Origin: Burkholderiales bacterium
GTDB lineage: Bacteria > Pseudomonadota > Gammaproteobacteria > Burkholderiales > Burkholderiaceae_C
Reading direction: 5' to 3'
Length of the DNA: 59,211 nt
Assembly (NCBI GenBank): GCA_016219375.1
Contig: JACRNC010000022.1
Span: forward strand, 1 to 59,211
A program made the position numbers and the translations under genes. This document shows positions 10,915-19,573 of this stretch, in pieces. Within the stretch, counting starts at the first letter, position 1; each line of letters starts with the position of its first letter. The notes beneath the pieces are model-generated. The model did not search any database, had not been told where the DNA came from, and was given only the letters and a program-made list of their open reading frames with translations.

Positions 10915-11286
10915 TCACCACTGGCCCGTCTCCACGCGGATGGCCACTTCGCAGTCGTCGAAGATCTCCAGCTTGGCAATGCGCACGCGCACGCCGATCA
11001 CGCCGGGCAGGTCCATCAGCCGTGCGGCCACCTTGCCGATCAGGCTCTCCAGCAAGTTGACATGCTGCGCGGTGCACTCCTCGATCACGATGCTGCGCAC
11101 GCGCCGGTAGTCCAGCACATGGGTGATGTCGTCGTCGCGCGGCATCAGCGGCTGGGTGCCCAGGTTGAGCTCCGCATCCACCTCGATGGGCTGCGGCGCG
11201 TCCTTCTCATGGTCCAGCACGCCCAGGTTGGCCGCAAAGCGCAGGCCGGTGAGCGTGAGGATCTGGTTGCCTTTGGTCAGGGACAT
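10915..11286 (-). CDS. folB: Dihydroneopterin aldolase family protein
   Basis: This 123-residue cytoplasmic enzyme is of the FolB type, which makes hydroxymethyl-dihydropterin in folate synthesis. It has the GVLDHEKDAPQPIEVDAEL strand pair, the DITHVLDYRRVRSIV segment and the VNLLESLIGKVAARLMD helix with the catalytic-region Glu. The end IAKLEIFDDCEVAIRVE replaces the more common K-P...V.V end, a variation seen in other betaproteobacteria. It lies 15 bases after the pteridine-reductase-like SDR, so the two form a pterin pair. Confidence 0.88.
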   Translation of the reverse strand: MSLTKGNQILTLTGLRFAANLGVLDHEKDAPQPIEVDAELNLGTQPLMPRDDDITHVLDYRRVRSIVIEECTAQHVNLLESLIGKVAARLMDLPGVIGVRVRIAKLEIFDDCEVAIRVETGQW

Positions 11287-11301
11287 GGCGTCCGCCTTCT
11301 T

Positions 11302-12138
11302 TCACATCATCGAGAAATCACGCGCAAAGCGCGTGAGGTGCTGCCCGCCATCGACCAGCAGCGTGGTGCCGGTGATGGAGCGGTTGTCCAGCACGAAGCG
11401 CACGGCAGCGGCCACGTCGGCCGGGGTGGACGAGCGCTGCAGGGGCGACAGGCGATGCGCCTGCTCGAAGCGCTCGCCGGTCAGCCATTCGCTGGTCAGC
11501 GTCAGCCCGGGCGCCACGCCCGCCACGCGCACGCGCGGCGCCAGGGCCAACGCCAGCAGCGTGGTGGCCGACTCCAGCGCCGCCTTGGACAGCGTGTAGC
11601 TCAGGAAGTCCGGGTTGGGGTTCCACAGCTTCTGGTCGAGCAGGTTGACCACCGCACCCTCCGCCATCGACTCGGCCAGGTGCGCCGCCAGCGCCTGCGC
11701 CAGCACGATGGCCGGCGCGGTGTTGGCCCGCAGGTGCGTCTCCAGCATGGCGTAGCTGAAGGTGGCGGCGTCGTCATATTCAAAGGTGGACGCGCTGTTG
11801 ACCACCGCATCGACGCGGCCCAGGGCCTGCACCGCCTGCGGCAGCAGGGCGCGGCAGGCGGCCTCGTCGTCCAGCGCGGCGGGGAGCACCGCCGTGCGCG
11901 CGCCCAGCGCCTGCAGGTCGGCTGCAGTCTGCTGCGCCTCGTCCAGCGAGCGGCGGCAATGCAGGGCCACGTCCCAGCCGTGGCGGGCCAGGTCCAGCGC
12001 GATCTCGCGGCCCAGCCGCCGCGCCGCGCCGGTCACCAGCGCCACCCGGCGCTCGCCTTGCCCGCCGCTGCCCGTGGCGGATGCGTCCCTGCTGCCAGCG
12101 GCAACGGATGGTTCATCCGGGCGGGGCAAGGCAGTCAT
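11302..12138 (-). CDS. SDR, pteridine / dihydromonapterin reductase-like (FolM type)
   Basis: This 278-residue short-chain dehydrogenase has the NADPH motif TGAARRLG, whose Arg in place of the usual Gly is characteristic of pteridine reductases. The NSAS segment and the active site Y-T-L-S-K-A-A-L are also present. It ends with GTTLLVDGGQHL. The start is the ATG at 12138, with AGGAAG upstream; the open frame runs 25 codons higher into the divergent gene. Its position directly before folB supports a role in reducing dihydropterins or dihydromonapterin. The substrate is inferred, not shown. Confidence 0.82.
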   Translation of the reverse strand: MTALPRPDEPSVAAGSRDASATGSGGQGERRVALVTGAARRLGREIALDLARHGWDVALHCRRSLDEAQQTAADLQALGARTAVLPAALDDEAACRALLPQAVQALGRVDAVVNSASTFEYDDAATFSYAMLETHLRANTAPAIVLAQALAAHLAESMAEGAVVNLLDQKLWNPNPDFLSYTLSKAALESATTLLALALAPRVRVAGVAPGLTLTSEWLTGERFEQAHRLSPLQRSSTPADVAAAVRFVLDNRSITGTTLLVDGGQHLTRFARDFSMM

Positions 12139-12161
12139 GAGCGGCTTCCTACAATCGCGCG

Positions 12162-13334
12162 GTGAACGCAAAGCCGGACAGTGTAGCCAGCCCCTCCCCC
12201 ACCGATCCGGCACAGGGGCAGCCGGCCGATGCCCTGCGCAGCCTCATCGCGCAGGCCATCACGCAGGATGGCGGCTGGCTTCCCTTCGACCGCTACATGG
12301 CCCTGGCGCTCTACGCGCCGGGCTTGGGCTACTACAGCCGCGGCAGCCGGCAGTTCGGCCAGATGGCCAAGGACGGCAGCGACTTCGTCACCGCTCCGGA
12401 GCTCAGCCCCCTGTTCGGCCGCGCCCTGGCCCGCCAGGTCGAGCAGGCCCTGCAGGCCACCGGCACGGATGAGGTCTGGGAGTTCGGCGCCGGCACCGGC
12501 GCGCTGGCCGCGCAGATCCTGCAGGCGCTGGACGAGCGCGGTGCCCTGCCCCGCCGCTACACCATCGTCGACCTGTCGGGCGCGCTGCGCGAAAGCCAGC
12601 AGCGCACGCTCGCCCGCTGGGCCGACCGCGTGGTCCTTCATTGGGCGAGCGAGCTGCCCGCCGAACTGCGCGGCGTGGTCGTCGGCAACGAGGTGCTGGA
12701 CGCCATGCCGGTCAAGCTGCTCGCCTGGGACGGCGGCCAATGGCTGGAGCGCGGCGTGGCGCTGGCCGACGACCGCCTGGCCTGGGCTGAGCGCTCGACC
12801 GACCTGCGCCCGCCGGTCGATGCGCCCTTCCCGCCCGGCGCGGTCACCGAGATCCATCCCCAGGCCCAGGCCTTCATCCGCACCCTGGCCGAGCGCCTGC
12901 TGCAGGGCGCGGCCTTCTTCATCGACTACGGCTTCCCGGAGGCCGAGTACTACCTGCCCCAGCGCCACGGCGGCACGCTGATGTGCCACCGCGGCCACCG
13001 GGCCGATGCCGATCCGCTGGCCGACCCGGGCGAGAAGGACCTGACCGCCCATGTCGACTTCACCGGCATCGCGCTGGCCGGGCAGGACGCCGGCCTGACC
13101 GTGCTGGGCTACACCACGCAGGCGCACTTCCTCCTCAACTGCGGCCTGCTCGACGACCTGGCCGCCGCCACCGCCGGCCTGCCGCAATCGCAGGCCCTGG
13201 CCCAGCGCGCCGCTGCTCACCGTCTGGTGGCCGAGCACGAGATGGGCGAGCTGTTCAAGGTGATCGGCTTCGTGCGCGGCGCCGAGTTCGACGCCCTCGG
13301 CTTTGCCCGCGGCGACCGCAGCCACACGCTCTGA
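12162..13334 (+). CDS. MidA-type class I SAM-dependent methyltransferase (DUF185)
   Basis: This 390-residue relative of NDUFAF7/MidA arginine methyltransferases starts at a GTG at 12162; no good ribosome site is seen. The landmarks are PFDRYMALALYAPGLGYYSRG, the DFVTAPELSPLFG stretch, the SAM-binding EFGAGTGALAAQIL, VVGNEVLDAMPV and FFIDYGFPEAEYY. In mitochondria this family methylates a complex I subunit. The bacterial substrate is not established. Only 23 bases separate its start from that of the divergent FolM-like gene, so their promoters must overlap or lie inside the coding sequences. Confidence 0.92.
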   Translation: MNAKPDSVASPSPTDPAQGQPADALRSLIAQAITQDGGWLPFDRYMALALYAPGLGYYSRGSRQFGQMAKDGSDFVTAPELSPLFGRALARQVEQALQATGTDEVWEFGAGTGALAAQILQALDERGALPRRYTIVDLSGALRESQQRTLARWADRVVLHWASELPAELRGVVVGNEVLDAMPVKLLAWDGGQWLERGVALADDRLAWAERSTDLRPPVDAPFPPGAVTEIHPQAQAFIRTLAERLLQGAAFFIDYGFPEAEYYLPQRHGGTLMCHRGHRADADPLADPGEKDLTAHVDFTGIALAGQDAGLTVLGYTTQAHFLLNCGLLDDLAAATAGLPQSQALAQRAAAHRLVAEHEMGELFKVIGFVRGAEFDALGFARGDRSHTL

Positions 13335-13427
13335 GCACAGTCCGGCCTGCGGGGCCGGGGCCGCCCCCTCACTTACGCAGACCACCCCGCGATCGCGCGG
13401 GCTGCTCGGGCGTTGTCAAGCCGGGTT

Positions 13428-13443
13428 TGGCCGGAACATTGCT
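13428..13443 (+). promoter_or_regulatory. Sigma-54 (-24/-12) promoter
   Basis: TGGCCGGAACATTGCT matches the sigma-54 consensus TGGCACR-N4-TTGCW at all but two positions, with the required GG-N10-GC spacing. It predicts a start about 68 bases ahead of the PEP-CTERM gene at 13522. PEP-CTERM genes are known to be under sigma-54 control with PrsK/PrsR in several species. Confidence 0.6.
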
Positions 13444-13521
13444 TCAAGGCGTTTCGCGCAGCCGCGCACACCGGGCCGCGCCAACGCAGTGCATCTCCAA
13501 CTCATCTCAGAGGTCGTCACC

Positions 13522-14034
13522 ATGAAGTACTCCCGTCTCGCCCTGGCCTGCGCGCTTGCCGCCGGCGTCGCGCTCCCGGCTGCAGCCGCCACGTCCACCA
13601 CGCGCAACCTCATCGTCTACAGCCCCTTCGACATCGCGTTCTCCGCGTCGCAGAAGTCCGCCGGCACCGTCACCGACGTCTTCGAGTTCGACCTCAGCGG
13701 GCTGGTCGCCTCGGGCACCTTCAGCTCCTTCACCTTCTCCGCCCCGGCCTACGGCTCCGGCGGCTTCGCGCCGTCGAGCATCACCTTCGACGGTGTCGAT
13801 TTCGTCGGCCAGGCCTTCTCGGGCCCCTTCCAGACCTATTACGCCTTCGCCCTGCCGCCGACGCTGCTCAACCCGGGCAAGCACGTGCTGAGCATCACCG
13901 GCACCTGGATCGGCCAGGGCGGCCAGTACACCGGCGGCATCACCTCGGCCGTCCCCGAGCCGGCTACCTACGCGATGCTGCTGGCCGGCCTGGTGGCCAT
14001 CGGCGGCATGGTGCTCACGCGCCGCAGCCGCTGA
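13522..14034 (+). CDS. PEP-CTERM sorting domain protein
   Basis: This 170-residue exported protein starts at the ATG at 13522, which begins a clean signal peptide (MKYSRLALACALAAGVALPAAAA); the frame is open further up but without a signal. The mature part is beta-rich and Ser/Phe/Gly-rich (FSSFTFSAPAYGSGGF). The C-terminus is a textbook PEP-CTERM tail: VPEPATYAMLLAGL, a membrane stretch, then RRSR. Such proteins are cut and transferred by an exosortase, usually into exopolysaccharide-linked surface structures. No exosortase is in this window. Transcription from the sigma-54 site at 13428 is likely. Confidence 0.9.
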   Translation: MKYSRLALACALAAGVALPAAAATSTTRNLIVYSPFDIAFSASQKSAGTVTDVFEFDLSGLVASGTFSSFTFSAPAYGSGGFAPSSITFDGVDFVGQAFSGPFQTYYAFALPPTLLNPGKHVLSITGTWIGQGGQYTGGITSAVPEPATYAMLLAGLVAIGGMVLTRRSR

Positions 14035-14112
14035 AGAAAGTCAGGCCACACCGTCCGACCGCATGTGCTGAGCGCGGCCGAGACGGCAGGGCAATGACCC
14101 GCCGCGAAGCGA

Positions 14113-14140
14113 ACAAGAGGCGACCAAGGTCGCCTCTTGT
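14113..14140. terminator. Strong hairpin between convergent genes
   Basis: A perfect 13-base inverted repeat (ACAAGAGGCGACC and its complement) with a two-base loop lies between the PEP-CTERM gene and the convergent cca gene. It lacks long T runs but is the obvious shared terminator. Confidence 0.6.
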
Positions 14141-14181
14141 CATTGAGTGCCCGCAACGCATGCCAGCCAGCCGCCTCGCGC

Positions 14182-15459
14182 TCAGGCAGCCGCCTGCGGC
14201 CCCCCCGTGGTCGGCGCCGGCGCCCACTGCGGCTCTCGGCTGAAGAGCGCCTCCACGGCAGCCACCCGGGCCTCATGGATCGCCTGGCCGATGCGCGGCC
14301 CGGCCCAGCCGCGGGCCAACGCGTCGGCCGACACCGCGGCCGTGTCACAGGCCCGGGCGGCCTCCAGCGCCGCCTGCAGCCGGCGGCGCTGTGGGTAGTC
14401 GGCCTCCTCGCGCCCCAGCCGGCCGCGCGCATCGCATTCGCAGGCCAGCAGTACGTCGGCAAAACGCTGCGGCTTGCGCAGCGCATCACACCGCTCCAGC
14501 AGCCGCACGACGGCCGCGGCCTTCAGGCCGCCGCTGGCGTGGACGTTGCCGTGCTCGCGGGCCACCACGTCGGCCAGCTCGCGGCATTCCACCGGCACGC
14601 GCAGCCGCTCGCCCACGGCCTTGAGCAGCCGCGCGCTGCGGCCCTCGTGCCCGATGTGGCGGGGCAACACGTCCACGGGCGTGGTGCCCTTGCCCAGGTC
14701 GTGGCCCAGGCAGGCATAGCGCACCGGCAGGCTCGCACCCAGGCGCGCGGCCATGTCCAGCACCATCATCAGGTGCACGCCGGTGTCCACCTCGGGGTGA
14801 TGCTCGGCGCGCTGCGGCACGCCCCACAGGCGGTCCACCTCCGGCAGCAGACGCGCCAGCGCACCGCAGTCGCGCAGCACCTCGAACAGGCGCGAGGGCC
14901 GCTGCTCCATCAGCCCCCGAGCGAGCTCCTGCCAGACGCGCTCGGCCACCAGGGCATCCACTTCACCGGCGGCCACCATCCCGCGCATCAGCGCCAGCGT
15001 CTCGGGCGCGACGCGGAAGTCCGGCCAGCGCGCGGCGAAGCGCGCCAGCCGCAGGATGCGCACCGGATCCTCGGCAAACGCCGGTGAGACATGGCGCAGC
15101 AGCCGAGCCTGCAGGTCGGCCCTCCCGCCATACGGGTCGATGATCCGGCCGGCATCGTCCTGGGCCATCGCGTTGATGGTCAGATCGCGGCGCAGCAGGT
15201 CCTCCTGCAGCGTCACGTCCGGCGCCGCGTGGAAGGCAAAGCCGTGGTAGCCCGGCGCCGTCTTGCGCTCGGTGCGCGCCAGGGCGTACTCCTCGTGCGT
15301 GTCCGGGTGCAGGAACACCGGGAAGTCGCGCCCCACCGGCTGGAAGCCGGCCGCCTCCATCTGCGCCGGCGTGGCGCCCACCACCACCCAGTCCCGGTCG
15401 CTGGCGGCCACGCCCATCAGCGCGTCGCGCACGCAACCGCCCACCTTGTAGATCTGCAT
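14182..15459 (-). CDS. cca: Multifunctional CCA tRNA nucleotidyltransferase
   Basis: This enzyme adds or repairs the 3' CCA of tRNA. The nucleotidyltransferase head has YKVGGCVRDALMG, SDRDWVVVGATP, RRDLTINAMA and EDPVRILRLARFAAR, all class II signatures. An HD domain follows (HPEVDTGVHLMMVLD, YACLGHDLGKG), giving the phosphohydrolase part of the long Cca form. It has 425 residues, as expected for that form. Its start at 15459 opens directly with the conserved MQIYKVGG. It faces the terminator at 14113 and is flanked by PEP-CTERM genes, with no evident functional tie. Confidence 0.97.
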   Translation of the reverse strand: MQIYKVGGCVRDALMGVAASDRDWVVVGATPAQMEAAGFQPVGRDFPVFLHPDTHEEYALARTERKTAPGYHGFAFHAAPDVTLQEDLLRRDLTINAMAQDDAGRIIDPYGGRADLQARLLRHVSPAFAEDPVRILRLARFAARWPDFRVAPETLALMRGMVAAGEVDALVAERVWQELARGLMEQRPSRLFEVLRDCGALARLLPEVDRLWGVPQRAEHHPEVDTGVHLMMVLDMAARLGASLPVRYACLGHDLGKGTTPVDVLPRHIGHEGRSARLLKAVGERLRVPVECRELADVVAREHGNVHASGGLKAAAVVRLLERCDALRKPQRFADVLLACECDARGRLGREEADYPQRRRLQAALEAARACDTAAVSADALARGWAGPRIGQAIHEARVAAVEALFSREPQWAPAPTTGGPQAAA

Positions 15460-15545
15460 CGGGGCAGTTTAGGCGGGGGCGCCCGCAGCACCCGCCCGCG
15501 CCGCCGGTTGCAGCCTTGTGGCTGACGGTTCTCCGCACCCCCCTT

Positions 15546-15556
15546 GATCGCGCGGG
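15546..15556 (+). promoter_or_regulatory. Shared 11-mer GATCGCGCGGG upstream of a PEP-CTERM gene
   Basis: The same 11 bases occur at 13391-13401, 27 bases before the sigma-54 site of the first PEP-CTERM gene. Here the copy lies about 143 bases before the second one. It could be an activator site, but two copies in GC-rich DNA are weak evidence. No convincing GG-N10-GC sigma-54 element was found in the 239 bases before 15699. Confidence 0.25.
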
Positions 15557-15698
15557 TCCCGGCACGCCCCAGGGGGTTACGAGCAGTCATATCTGGTTGC
15601 TATAACCCTGCCACTGGGACGGGCGCTGGTCGGGAGGGGCAGCGCACGCCACGAATCCGGTTGCTCCTCCCCTCAGAAATCCTCAAGAAGGGAATCAA

Positions 15699-16247
15699 AT
15701 GAAACTCAAGCACATCGTCCTGGCCAGCGCCCTGGCCTTCGGCGCCGTCGCCTCGGCGACCGCCGCCACCACGCTGAACATCGGCCAGGAACGCACGTTC
15801 GACACCGAGTTCGTCACCAACGGCCCGTTCACCGACACCTACGACTTCATCTTCGGCTTCACCGGCCCTGGCGAAGTCCAAGGCAGCATCTCCGAGCTGC
15901 GCTTCCGCAACGCCAAGGACATCGTCTTCGGCGTGGGTGCCGTCAAGGTGTTCGACGCCGCCAACAACCTGCTGTTCTCGGCTGACGGCCCCGGCACGAC
16001 GGGCAGCACCTCGTTCTTCGAGATCGCGCTGGGCAACAACCCGCTGGTCATCCCGACGCAGAGCTTCAGCGTCGTGATCTCCGGCAACGTGGTCGGCACC
16101 GGCCAGGTGGTGAATGGCGTCAGCACCCGTGGCAGCTATGACTTCAGCATCCAGGCGGCTCCGGTTCCGGAACCCGAGACCTACGCGCTGATGCTGGGTG
16201 GCCTGGGCGCCATCGGCTTCATGCTGCGTCGCCGCGCTGCCAAGTAA
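15699..16247 (+). CDS. PEP-CTERM sorting domain protein
   Basis: This 182-residue exported protein has a signal peptide MKLKHIVLASALAFGAVASATAA. The mature domain begins LNIGQERTFDTEF and contains FTDTYDFIFGF, like the FxDxA-type PEP-CTERM subfamily, then beta strands. It ends with VPEPETYALMLGGLGAIGFMLRRRAAK, the exosortase sorting tail (PEP, membrane stretch, basic end). AAGAAGGGA precedes the start. It is followed by a strong terminator, so it appears to be a single-gene unit. Confidence 0.9.
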   Translation: MKLKHIVLASALAFGAVASATAATTLNIGQERTFDTEFVTNGPFTDTYDFIFGFTGPGEVQGSISELRFRNAKDIVFGVGAVKVFDAANNLLFSADGPGTTGSTSFFEIALGNNPLVIPTQSFSVVISGNVVGTGQVVNGVSTRGSYDFSIQAAPVPEPETYALMLGGLGAIGFMLRRRAAK

Positions 16248-16296
16248 GCAGTGACCGGACAGCGGGCCGCCCTCAGGCGGCTCGCGGCTTCCCAGT

Positions 16297-16321
16297 CAAG
16301 GCGGGCCCTCGGCCCGCCTTG
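16297..16321 (+). terminator. Rho-independent terminator after PEP-CTERM gene
   Basis: CAAGGCGGGCC-CTC-GGCCCGCCTTG is a perfect 11-base stem followed by TTCATTG. It closes the gene ending at 16247. The rest of the 329-base gap up to 16577 holds only the sigma-54 site. Confidence 0.75.
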
Positions 16322-16521
16322 TTCATTGTCGGGTGCCCCAGCCGCGTTGGAAGAAGGCGCGGTGCCATCTGACCGGGCGCAGGAGCCCGGGGCGGTGCAG
16401 CGTCCTGCCTGCTGACCGTGCGGGCACCGGCGCGAGGAGCGCAACGCACGGGCAACGTGCGTCGGCGCACCTGCGAACTGCGCGGCTGCGCTGCAGCGGG
16501 GCGGGACGGGCCGCCCACGGC

Positions 16522-16537
16522 TGGCCTGGAGCTTGCG
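16522..16537 (+). promoter_or_regulatory. Sigma-54 (-24/-12) promoter
   Basis: TGGCCTGGAGCTTGCG has the TGGC and TTGC boxes with exact GG-N10-GC spacing. The predicted start is about 29 bases ahead of the ATG at 16577. Confidence 0.55.
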
Positions 16538-16576
16538 TGAAGAGATCACGATCCCTTCCGTCCCAAGGAGCCTGCC

Positions 16577-17044
16577 ATGAAGACCAAGCCCCTCGTCGCC
16601 GCGGTACTCGCGCTCGGTGCGGCCACGCTGTCGGTGCCCGCATCGGCCGCCACGCAGCCGCTGCTGGCGCCGCTGACCGGCGGCTTCCTCGAAGCCAGCG
16701 ACAACACCGACTGGCTGACCTTCAGCCTGGATGTGCCCACCGACGTGCTGATCACCGGCTTCACCGGCTACGGCAGCTGGTTCACCTCGGTGAGCCTGTT
16801 CAGCTACACGGCCGGAGCGACGATCACGCCGAGCGCGCCGTCGTTCTCCTACCCTGCGGCCTTCGGCTACAACTTCTCGCTGCTGGCGCCGGGCGAGTAC
16901 GCGCTCAAGCTGGTGGGCTATGGCGACTACAAGGTCTATCCGGCCCTGTCGCCGGTGCCGGAGCCCGAGACGGCCGCGCTGATGCTGGCCGGCTTGGGGG
17001 CCCTGGGCTGGGTGGTCAAGCGCCGTCGGCGCACCGCCGCCTGA
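16577..17044 (+). CDS. PEP-CTERM sorting domain protein
   Basis: This 155-residue exported protein has a signal peptide ending ASAATQ, a beta-rich body (DNTDWLTFSLDVPTDVLITGFTGYGSW in part, then LLAPGEYALKLVGYGDYKVY) and a sorting tail VPEPETAALMLAGLGALGWVVKRRRR. The ribosome site AAGGAG is five bases or so upstream of ATG. It is the third such gene in 3.5 kb. All three differ in their mature parts, so they are not a recent duplication. Confidence 0.9.
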   Translation: MKTKPLVAAVLALGAATLSVPASAATQPLLAPLTGGFLEASDNTDWLTFSLDVPTDVLITGFTGYGSWFTSVSLFSYTAGATITPSAPSFSYPAAFGYNFSLLAPGEYALKLVGYGDYKVYPALSPVPEPETAALMLAGLGALGWVVKRRRRTAA

Positions 17045-17126
17045 GCTCGGCGGCCGGCCGGTGCGGCCGCTGCCTTCGGGATGCCGGTCGCCGCACCGAA
17101 GGTCAGGCTCGCACGGTCGGCCGCTC

Positions 17127-17183
17127 AGGCGCTGCATAGGCGCTGCATAGGCCCTGCATCGGTCCGCAATGGATCCGCAATGG
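17127..17183. repeat. Tandem 11-base repeats
   Basis: Three copies of AGGCGCTGCAT (the third AGGCCCTGCAT) are followed, after two bases, by two copies of an unrelated 11-mer, (G/A)TCCGCAATGG. Both have a period of 11 bases, about one helical turn. They lie in the gap between the third PEP-CTERM gene and the 3' end of ksgA. Confidence 0.6.
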
Positions 17184-17282
17184 GCCAAGGTCAGCCGCTG
17201 CAGGCCGTCACCGTCACCTCGCCGGGCAGCCGGACTGGCCTGCCGGGCGTGCTGCGAGAGATGGGCCGGAAGCCTCCCGGCT

Positions 17283-18077
17283 TCAGCGGCCGGGCTGGGC
17301 TGCGGCTCGCGTGGCCAGGGCCAGATACTCGGCCACCGGCACCTCCTCGGCCCGGCGCTGCAGGTCGAAGCCTTCGGCTTCCATGCCCCTGGCCGCCAGC
17401 CAGGCGCCCAGCGTGTGGCGCAGGATCTTGCGCCGCTGCGAGAAGGCGGCCGTCACCATCTCGCCCAGCAGATCGCCCGGCACGTCCACCGGATGCGGCA
17501 GCGGCTGCATGCGCACCACGGCCGAGTCGACCTTGGGCGGCGGATCGAAGGCCTCGGGCGGCACGTCGAGCACCGACTCGATGTCGTAGCGCCACTGCAG
17601 CATCACCGACAGCCGGCCGTAGTCCTTGCTGCCGGGTGCGGCGGCCATGCGGTCCACCACTTCCTTCTGCAGCATGAAGTGCTGGTCCTGCACGTGGTCG
17701 ATGTACTGCAGCAGGTGAAAGAGGATGGGCGTGGAGATGTTGTAGGGCAGGTTGCCCACGACGCGCAGCTTTGCGCCCAGCTCGGCGGCCAAGGCGGCGA
17801 AGTCCACCTTGAGCACGTCGGACTCGACGACCTTGAGCTCGGCGCGCTTGCGCAGCCGCGCGGCCAGATCGCGGTCCAGCTCGATGACGGTGAGGCGGCC
17901 GCAGCGTTCCACCAGCGGATCGGTCAGCGCGGCCATGCCGGGGCCGATCTCCACCAGCGGCTCGCCCGGGCGCGGCGCGATGGCGCGCACGATGTCGGCG
18001 ATGACGCCGCTGTCGGTCAGGAAGTGCTGGCCGAAACGCTTGCGCGGGATGTGGCCGCCGGGGGCGCGCGGGCTCAC
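17283..18077 (-). CDS. ksgA: 16S rRNA dimethyladenosine transferase
   Basis: KsgA dimethylates A1518 and A1519 of 16S rRNA late in small-subunit assembly. The 264-residue protein has RKRFGQHFL, the SAM site [11 protein letters not shown], the catalytic NLPYNIS and the [12 protein letters not shown] region, with [11 protein letters not shown] in the C-terminal helical domain. The start is a GTG at 18077, which overlaps the surA stop as GTGA; no ATG is suitable. It is the last gene of an overlapping lptD-surA-ksgA series, a common order in proteobacteria (pdxA, often found between, is absent). Confidence 0.95.
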   Translation of the reverse strand: MSPRAPGGHIPRKRFGQHFLTDSGVIADIVRAIAPRPGEPLVEIGPGMAALTDPLVERCGRLTVIELDRDLAARLRKRAELKVVESDVLKVDFAALAAELGAKLRVVGNLPYNISTPILFHLLQYIDHVQDQHFMLQKEVVDRMAAAPGSKDYGRLSVMLQWRYDIESVLDVPPEAFDPPPKVDSAVVRMQPLPHPVDVPGDLLGEMVTAAFSQRRKILRHTLGAWLAARGMEAEGFDLQRRAEEVPVAEYLALATRAAAQPGR

Positions 18078-19573
18078 TGCGGCGGCTCGCGCATCTCGAT
18101 GTAGGTCTGCGCGCGCACCTCGCGCGCCCACTCCTGGTAGGCGGCGTCGAAGCGCTGCTCGCGCAGCATGTTGCGGGCGTTCTCGCGCAATTGGCGCGGG
18201 TCCACCGGCGCCTGGCGGCGCTCCATCAGCTGGATCAGGTGCAGGCCGAAGCGGCTGGTGATGGGCTGGGAGATCTCGCCGGCCTGCAGGCCGTCGAGCG
18301 CCTTCTGGAACTCGGGCACGAACATGCCGACGGTGGACCAGCCCAGGTCGCCGCCGCGCGTGGCGGTGCCGTCCTGCGAATACTGCCGCGCCATCTGCGC
18401 AAAGCTGGCCTGGCCGGTGACGATCTTCTGGCGGATGTCCGCCAGCTGGGCACGTGCCGCGGCGGCCTGGGCCGGGCTGGCCGGGCGGATGAGGATGTGG
18501 CGGGCGCGGCTTTGCACGACCGAGTAGCCGGCCAGCGCATCGCGCCGGTCGAGCAGGCGCACGATGTGGAAGCCCGCCGGCGAGCGCAGCACCTGCGGCG
18601 CGACCTCGCCGGGCTTGAGCGCGGTGGTGGCGTTGACGAAGAGGTCGGGCACGCGGCTGACGGCGCGCCACCCCATCTCGCCACCCTTGGCCCGCGTCTC
18701 GGCGTCTTCCGACACGTCCTGCGCCAGCTTGAAGAAGTCCTGCCCGGCGCGGGCCTGGGCCAGGACTTTGTCGGCCAGCTCGCGCTTGCTCTGCACCAGT
18801 GCGTCGCTGGCGCCTTCGGGCACAGAGATGAGGATCTGCGCCAGCGACAGCTCGCGCTCCACCGTGGGGCTGCCGAGCTGCTCCTTGATCAGCGCATCGA
18901 TCTCGGACTCGGAGATGCGGATGCGCGGCGGCACCTCGCGGTCGCGCAGGCGCTCCAGCAGCATGCGCTCGCGGATGTTCTGGCGAAAGCGCGCGTAGTC
19001 GATGTTGTCGGCGCGCAGGCGGCGGCGCAGCTCGACGGGGGTGATCTGGTTCTGCTCGGCGATGTTGGCGATCGCCTGGTCGATCTCGGCCTCGGAAACG
19101 CGCACGCCCAGGTTGCGGGCCATGGCCAGCTGCGCGCGCTCGTCGATCAGCGCGTCGAGCACCTGCTGGCGCAGCACGTCGCGGCCTGGCAGCGCGCGGC
19201 CGTCGGGGGCGCCCTCCTGCAGCACGCGGCTGACGCGCTGCTGCACCTCGGAGTTGGTGATGGGCTCCTGGTCGACGATGGCGACGATGTAGTCCACGGT
19301 GCGCGCGTCGTTCTGCGGCGCCTGCAGCGTGGGGCTCATCGTGGCGCGCAGCGAATCGGGCGCCTGCAGGCCGCTGCCCTGCAGCGACAGGCCCGGGCCG
19401 GCTGCAGCCGGCCGCGGGGACTGCGCCTGCGCGACGCAAGACAGGCCGAACAGCGCCGCCAGAACCAGCGCGCCGGCCCGCCGCGGCAGACCGGCGGGCG
19501 CAGCGGGCGCGGGCACGCACGCCGTCGCGTGAACTGCAGAAGAAGCGACGCGGCGAAAGAGGGATTCAGTCAT
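18074..19573 (-). CDS. surA: Periplasmic peptidyl-prolyl isomerase / outer-membrane protein chaperone SurA
   Basis: This 499-residue periplasmic chaperone escorts unfolded barrel proteins, including LptD, to the BAM complex. The start is the ATG at 19573, overlapping the end of lptD by eight bases (ATGACTGA). The signal peptide ([16 protein letters not shown]) lies after an unusually long N-terminus of about 40 residues. The SurA N-domain ([21 protein letters not shown]) and two parvulin domains follow ([28 protein letters not shown] ... [16 protein letters not shown]). It is coupled to lptD upstream and ksgA downstream. Confidence 0.95.
   Translation of the reverse strand: MTESLFRRVASSAVHATACVPAPAAPAGLPRRAGALVLAALFGLSCVAQAQSPRPAAAGPGLSLQGSGLQAPDSLRATMSPTLQAPQNDARTVDYIVAIVDQEPITNSEVQQRVSRVLQEGAPDGRALPGRDVLRQQVLDALIDERAQLAMARNLGVRVSEAEIDQAIANIAEQNQITPVELRRRLRADNIDYARFRQNIRERMLLERLRDREVPPRIRISESEIDALIKEQLGSPTVERELSLAQILISVPEGASDALVQSKRELADKVLAQARAGQDFFKLAQDVSEDAETRAKGGEMGWRAVSRVPDLFVNATTALKPGEVAPQVLRSPAGFHIVRLLDRRDALAGYSVVQSRARHILIRPASPAQAAAARAQLADIRQKIVTGQASFAQMARQYSQDGTATRGGDLGWSTVGMFVPEFQKALDGLQAGEISQPITSRFGLHLIQLMERRQAPVDPRQLRENARNMLREQRFDAAYQEWAREVRAQTYIEMREPPQ

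Noticed and set aside
12135..13385. A 416-codon frame antisense to the MidA-type gene
   Set aside because: Gly/Ala/Val/Gln-rich shadow; the plus strand has the SAM-binding motif and family signatures.
15460..15698. A sigma-54 promoter before the middle PEP-CTERM gene
   Set aside because: All TTGC occurrences were checked and none has GG ten bases upstream; no site is claimed.
17283..19520. One long frame reading through ksgA into surA
   Set aside because: Its N-terminal two thirds are the wrong frame of surA; only the last 264 codons are ksgA, beginning at the GTG at 18077.
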